From: Crossaster papposus
Lineage: Eukaryota > Echinodermata > Asteroidea > Velatida > Solasteridae
Length of the DNA: 64,000 bases
Assembly (NCBI GenBank): GCA_037893245.1
Contig: JBAIAA010000609.1
Location: 142,403-206,402 of the forward strand
Reading direction: 5' to 3'
Of this stretch, positions 62,347 through 64,000 are shown piece by piece (the stretch's first letter is position 1; the number at the start of each line of letters is the position of its first letter). The notes under the pieces are model-generated. The model was not told where the DNA came from. It saw only the letters and a list, made by a program, of their open reading frames with translations, and made no database searches. The position numbers and the translations under genes are program-made.

Positions 62347-64000
62347 AAACACATGATGTGGGAACAAGCCCTCGAGTTAAATATGTGAAGGGAAAGAAGT
62401 GTGCATAAGAAATATGTAAAGGGAAAGAAGTGTGCATAAGAAATATGTAAAGGGAAAGAAGTGTGCATAAGAAATATGTAAAGGGAAAGAAGTGTGCACA
62501 AGAAATATGTAAAGGGAAAGAAGTGTGCATAAGAAATATGTAAAGGGAAAGAAGTGTGCATAAGAAATATGTAAAGGGAAAGAAGTGTTCATAAGAAATA
62601 TGTAAAGGGAAAGAAGTGTGCATAAGAAATATGTAAAGGGAAAGAAGTGTGCATAAGAAATATGTAAAGGGAAAGAAGTGTGCATACGAAATATGTAAAG
62701 GGAGAAAAGTGTGCATAAGAAATATGTAAAGGGAAAGAAGTGTGCATAAGAAATATGTAAAGGGAAAGAAGTGTGCATAAGAAATATGTAAAGGGAAAGA
62801 AGTGTGCATAAGAAATATGTAAAGGGAAAGAAGTGTGCATAAGAAATATGTAAAGGGAAAGAAGTGTGCATAAGAAATATGTAAAGGGAAAGAAGTATAC
62901 ATAAGAAATATGTAAAGGGAAAGAAGTGTGCATAAGAAATATGTAAAGGGAAAGAAGTGTGCATAAGAAATATGTAAAGGGAAAGAAGTGTGCATAAGAA
63001 ATATGTAAAGGGAAAGAAGTGTGCATAAGAAATATGTAAAGGGAAAGAAGTGTGCATAAGAAATATGTAAAGGGAAAGAAGTGTGCATAAGAAATATGTA
63101 AAGGGAAAGAAGTGTGCATAAGAAATATGTAAAGGGAAAGAAGTGTGCATAAGAAATATGTAAAGGGAAAGAAGTGTGCATAAGAAATATGTAAAGGGAA
63201 AGAAGTGTGCATAAGAAATATGTAAAGGGTAAGAAGTGTGCATAAGAAATATGTAAAGGGAAAGAAGTGTGCATAAGAAATATGTAAAGGGAAAGAAGTG
63301 TGCATAAGATATATGTAAAGGGAAAGAAGTGTGCATAAGAAATATGTAAAGGGAAAGAAGTGTGCATAAGAAATATGTAAAGGGAAAGAAGTGTGCATAA
63401 GAAATATGTAAAGGGAAAGAAGTGTGCATAAGAAATATGTAAAGGGAAAGAAGTGTGCATAAGAAATATGTAAAGGGAAAGAAGTGTGCATAAGAAATAT
63501 GTAAAGGGAAAGAAGTGTGCATAAGAAATAAACACATGATGTGGGAACAAGCCCTCGAGTTAAATATGTGAAGGGAAAGAAGTGTGCATAAGAAATATGT
63601 AAAGGGAAAGAAGTGTGCATAAGAAATATGTAAAGGGAAAGAAGTGTGCATAAGAAATATGTAAAGGGAAAGAAGTGTGCACAAGAAATATGTAAAGGGA
63701 AAGAAGTGTGCATAAGAAATATGTAAAGGGAAAGAAGTGTGCATAAGAAATATGTAAAGGGAAAGAAGTGTTCATAAGAAATATGTAAAGGGAAAGAAGT
63801 GTGCATAAGAAATATGTAAAGGGAAAGAAGTGTGCATAAGAAATATGTAAAGGGAAAGAAGTGTGCATAAGAAATATGTAAAGGGAAAGAAGTGTGCATA
63901 AGAAATATGTAAAGGGAAAGAAGTGTGCATAAGAAATATGTAAAGGGAAAGAAGTGTGCATAGGAAATATGTAAAGGGAAATAAGTGTGCATAAGAAATA
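62347..64000 (+). repeat. 1183-bp higher-order repeat running off the window
   Basis: G-type elements at 62347 and 63530 are 1183 bp apart. The first unit after each starts ATGTGAAGGG, and units with GTGCACAAG (62498, 63681) and GTGTTCATAAG (62587, 63770) follow at identical offsets. Other markers from the preceding domain (GGAGAAAAG at 61487 and 62701, AAGGGTAAG near 62013 and 63227, AAGATATATG near 62094 and 63308) are shifted by 1214 bp, one unit more, so a unit was lost between 63308 and 63530. The array continues beyond base 64000. Confidence 0.88.

Larger units (their letters stand above)
1..64000 (+). repeat. 31-bp satellite DNA array filling the window
   Basis: Head-to-tail copies of a 31-bp unit run from the first to the last base. 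Read on this strand the unit has 15 A, 9 G, 6 T and 1 C, so it is 32 percent GC, 77 percent purine and has a nine-to-one G:C imbalance. Recognisable words are GTAAAGGG, GAAAGAAG and GTGTGCATAAG. Copies mostly differ by zero to two substitutions; recurrent variants are GAAAG to GAAAA, GTGTGC to GAGTGC, CATAAG to CATACG, and AAGAAAT to AATAAAT. No unit is inverted. The plus strand has TAA twice per unit, so all three frames close within about 60 bases. The minus strand has none. I infer eukaryotic heterochromatic satellite. I do not recognise the family, and chromosomal location cannot be told from sequence. Confidence 0.98.

Noticed and set aside
3627-63565. 36-bp element as a transposon or insertion sequence
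   Set aside because: It has no terminal inverted repeats, no target-site duplication, no coding capacity and a single insertion position and orientation. Amplification with the satellite explains the distribution better.
1-64000. CRISPR array (regular repeats with spacers)
   Set aside because: The units are contiguous, with no unique spacers; the 36-bp elements are themselves repeated and nearly identical. There are no cas genes.
1-64000. G-quadruplex or telomeric repeat array
   Set aside because: There is only one GGG per 31 bp, so four-run structures would need loops of about 28 bases. No unit resembles the short telomere repeats known from eukaryotes.

Overview
The window is one uninterrupted tandem satellite array. 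From base 1 to base 64000 it is built from about 1,950 head-to-tail copies of a 31-bp unit (the first copy is positions 1-31), all in the same orientation and mostly differing by zero to two substitutions. I see no unique sequence, gene, RNA gene, transposon, CRISPR array or prokaryotic regulatory signal. A purely repetitive stretch of this size with nested higher-order repeats suggests a eukaryotic chromosome, most plausibly centromeric, pericentromeric, subtelomeric or sex-chromosome heterochromatin. I cannot name the organism from the sequence.

The second component is a 36-bp element that I counted 93 times by eye, always at the same junction between two units and always in the same orientation. 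It is much less AT-rich than the unit, has balanced G and C, and carries a CTCGAG core. It has two main subtypes, called here C-type (ATGTCGGGAC, 45 copies) and G-type (ATGTGGGAAC, 46 copies), plus a rare ATGTGGAAAC form (2 copies). A third component is a 30-bp short unit, 21 copies, each exactly one unit downstream of a C-type element. Distances between successive elements are 36+31n, or 66+31n where a short unit lies between. The exceptions are two 39-bp elements and single-base indels at about 54.0 and 60.5 kb.

Layout: 1-3626 has units only. 3627-15518 has five G-then-C element pairs 129 bp apart, with pair-to-pair blocks of 4009, 2893, 971, 1405 and 2614 bp. 15519-23474 has isolated C-type elements with short units and repeats of 2364 and 2608 bp. 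23475-28386 has a 2165-bp tandem duplication followed by an 825-bp one. 28387-33582 is poor in elements. 33583-40572 contains a 3340-bp tandem duplication. 40573-45446 is mixed. 45447-57997 has eight copies of a ~1.54-kb higher-order repeat carrying only G-type elements, apparently grouped as two ~6.3-kb sets of four. 57998-62346 is mixed with a 1200-bp repeat. 62347-64000 is a 1183-bp repeat running off the end.

The minus strand of the unit has no stop codon in any frame, which creates very long open frames of a 31-residue hydrophobic repeat. I regard all of them as artefacts. No genes work together here. What is biologically interesting is the nested repeat architecture and the strictly in-register element/short-unit grammar.
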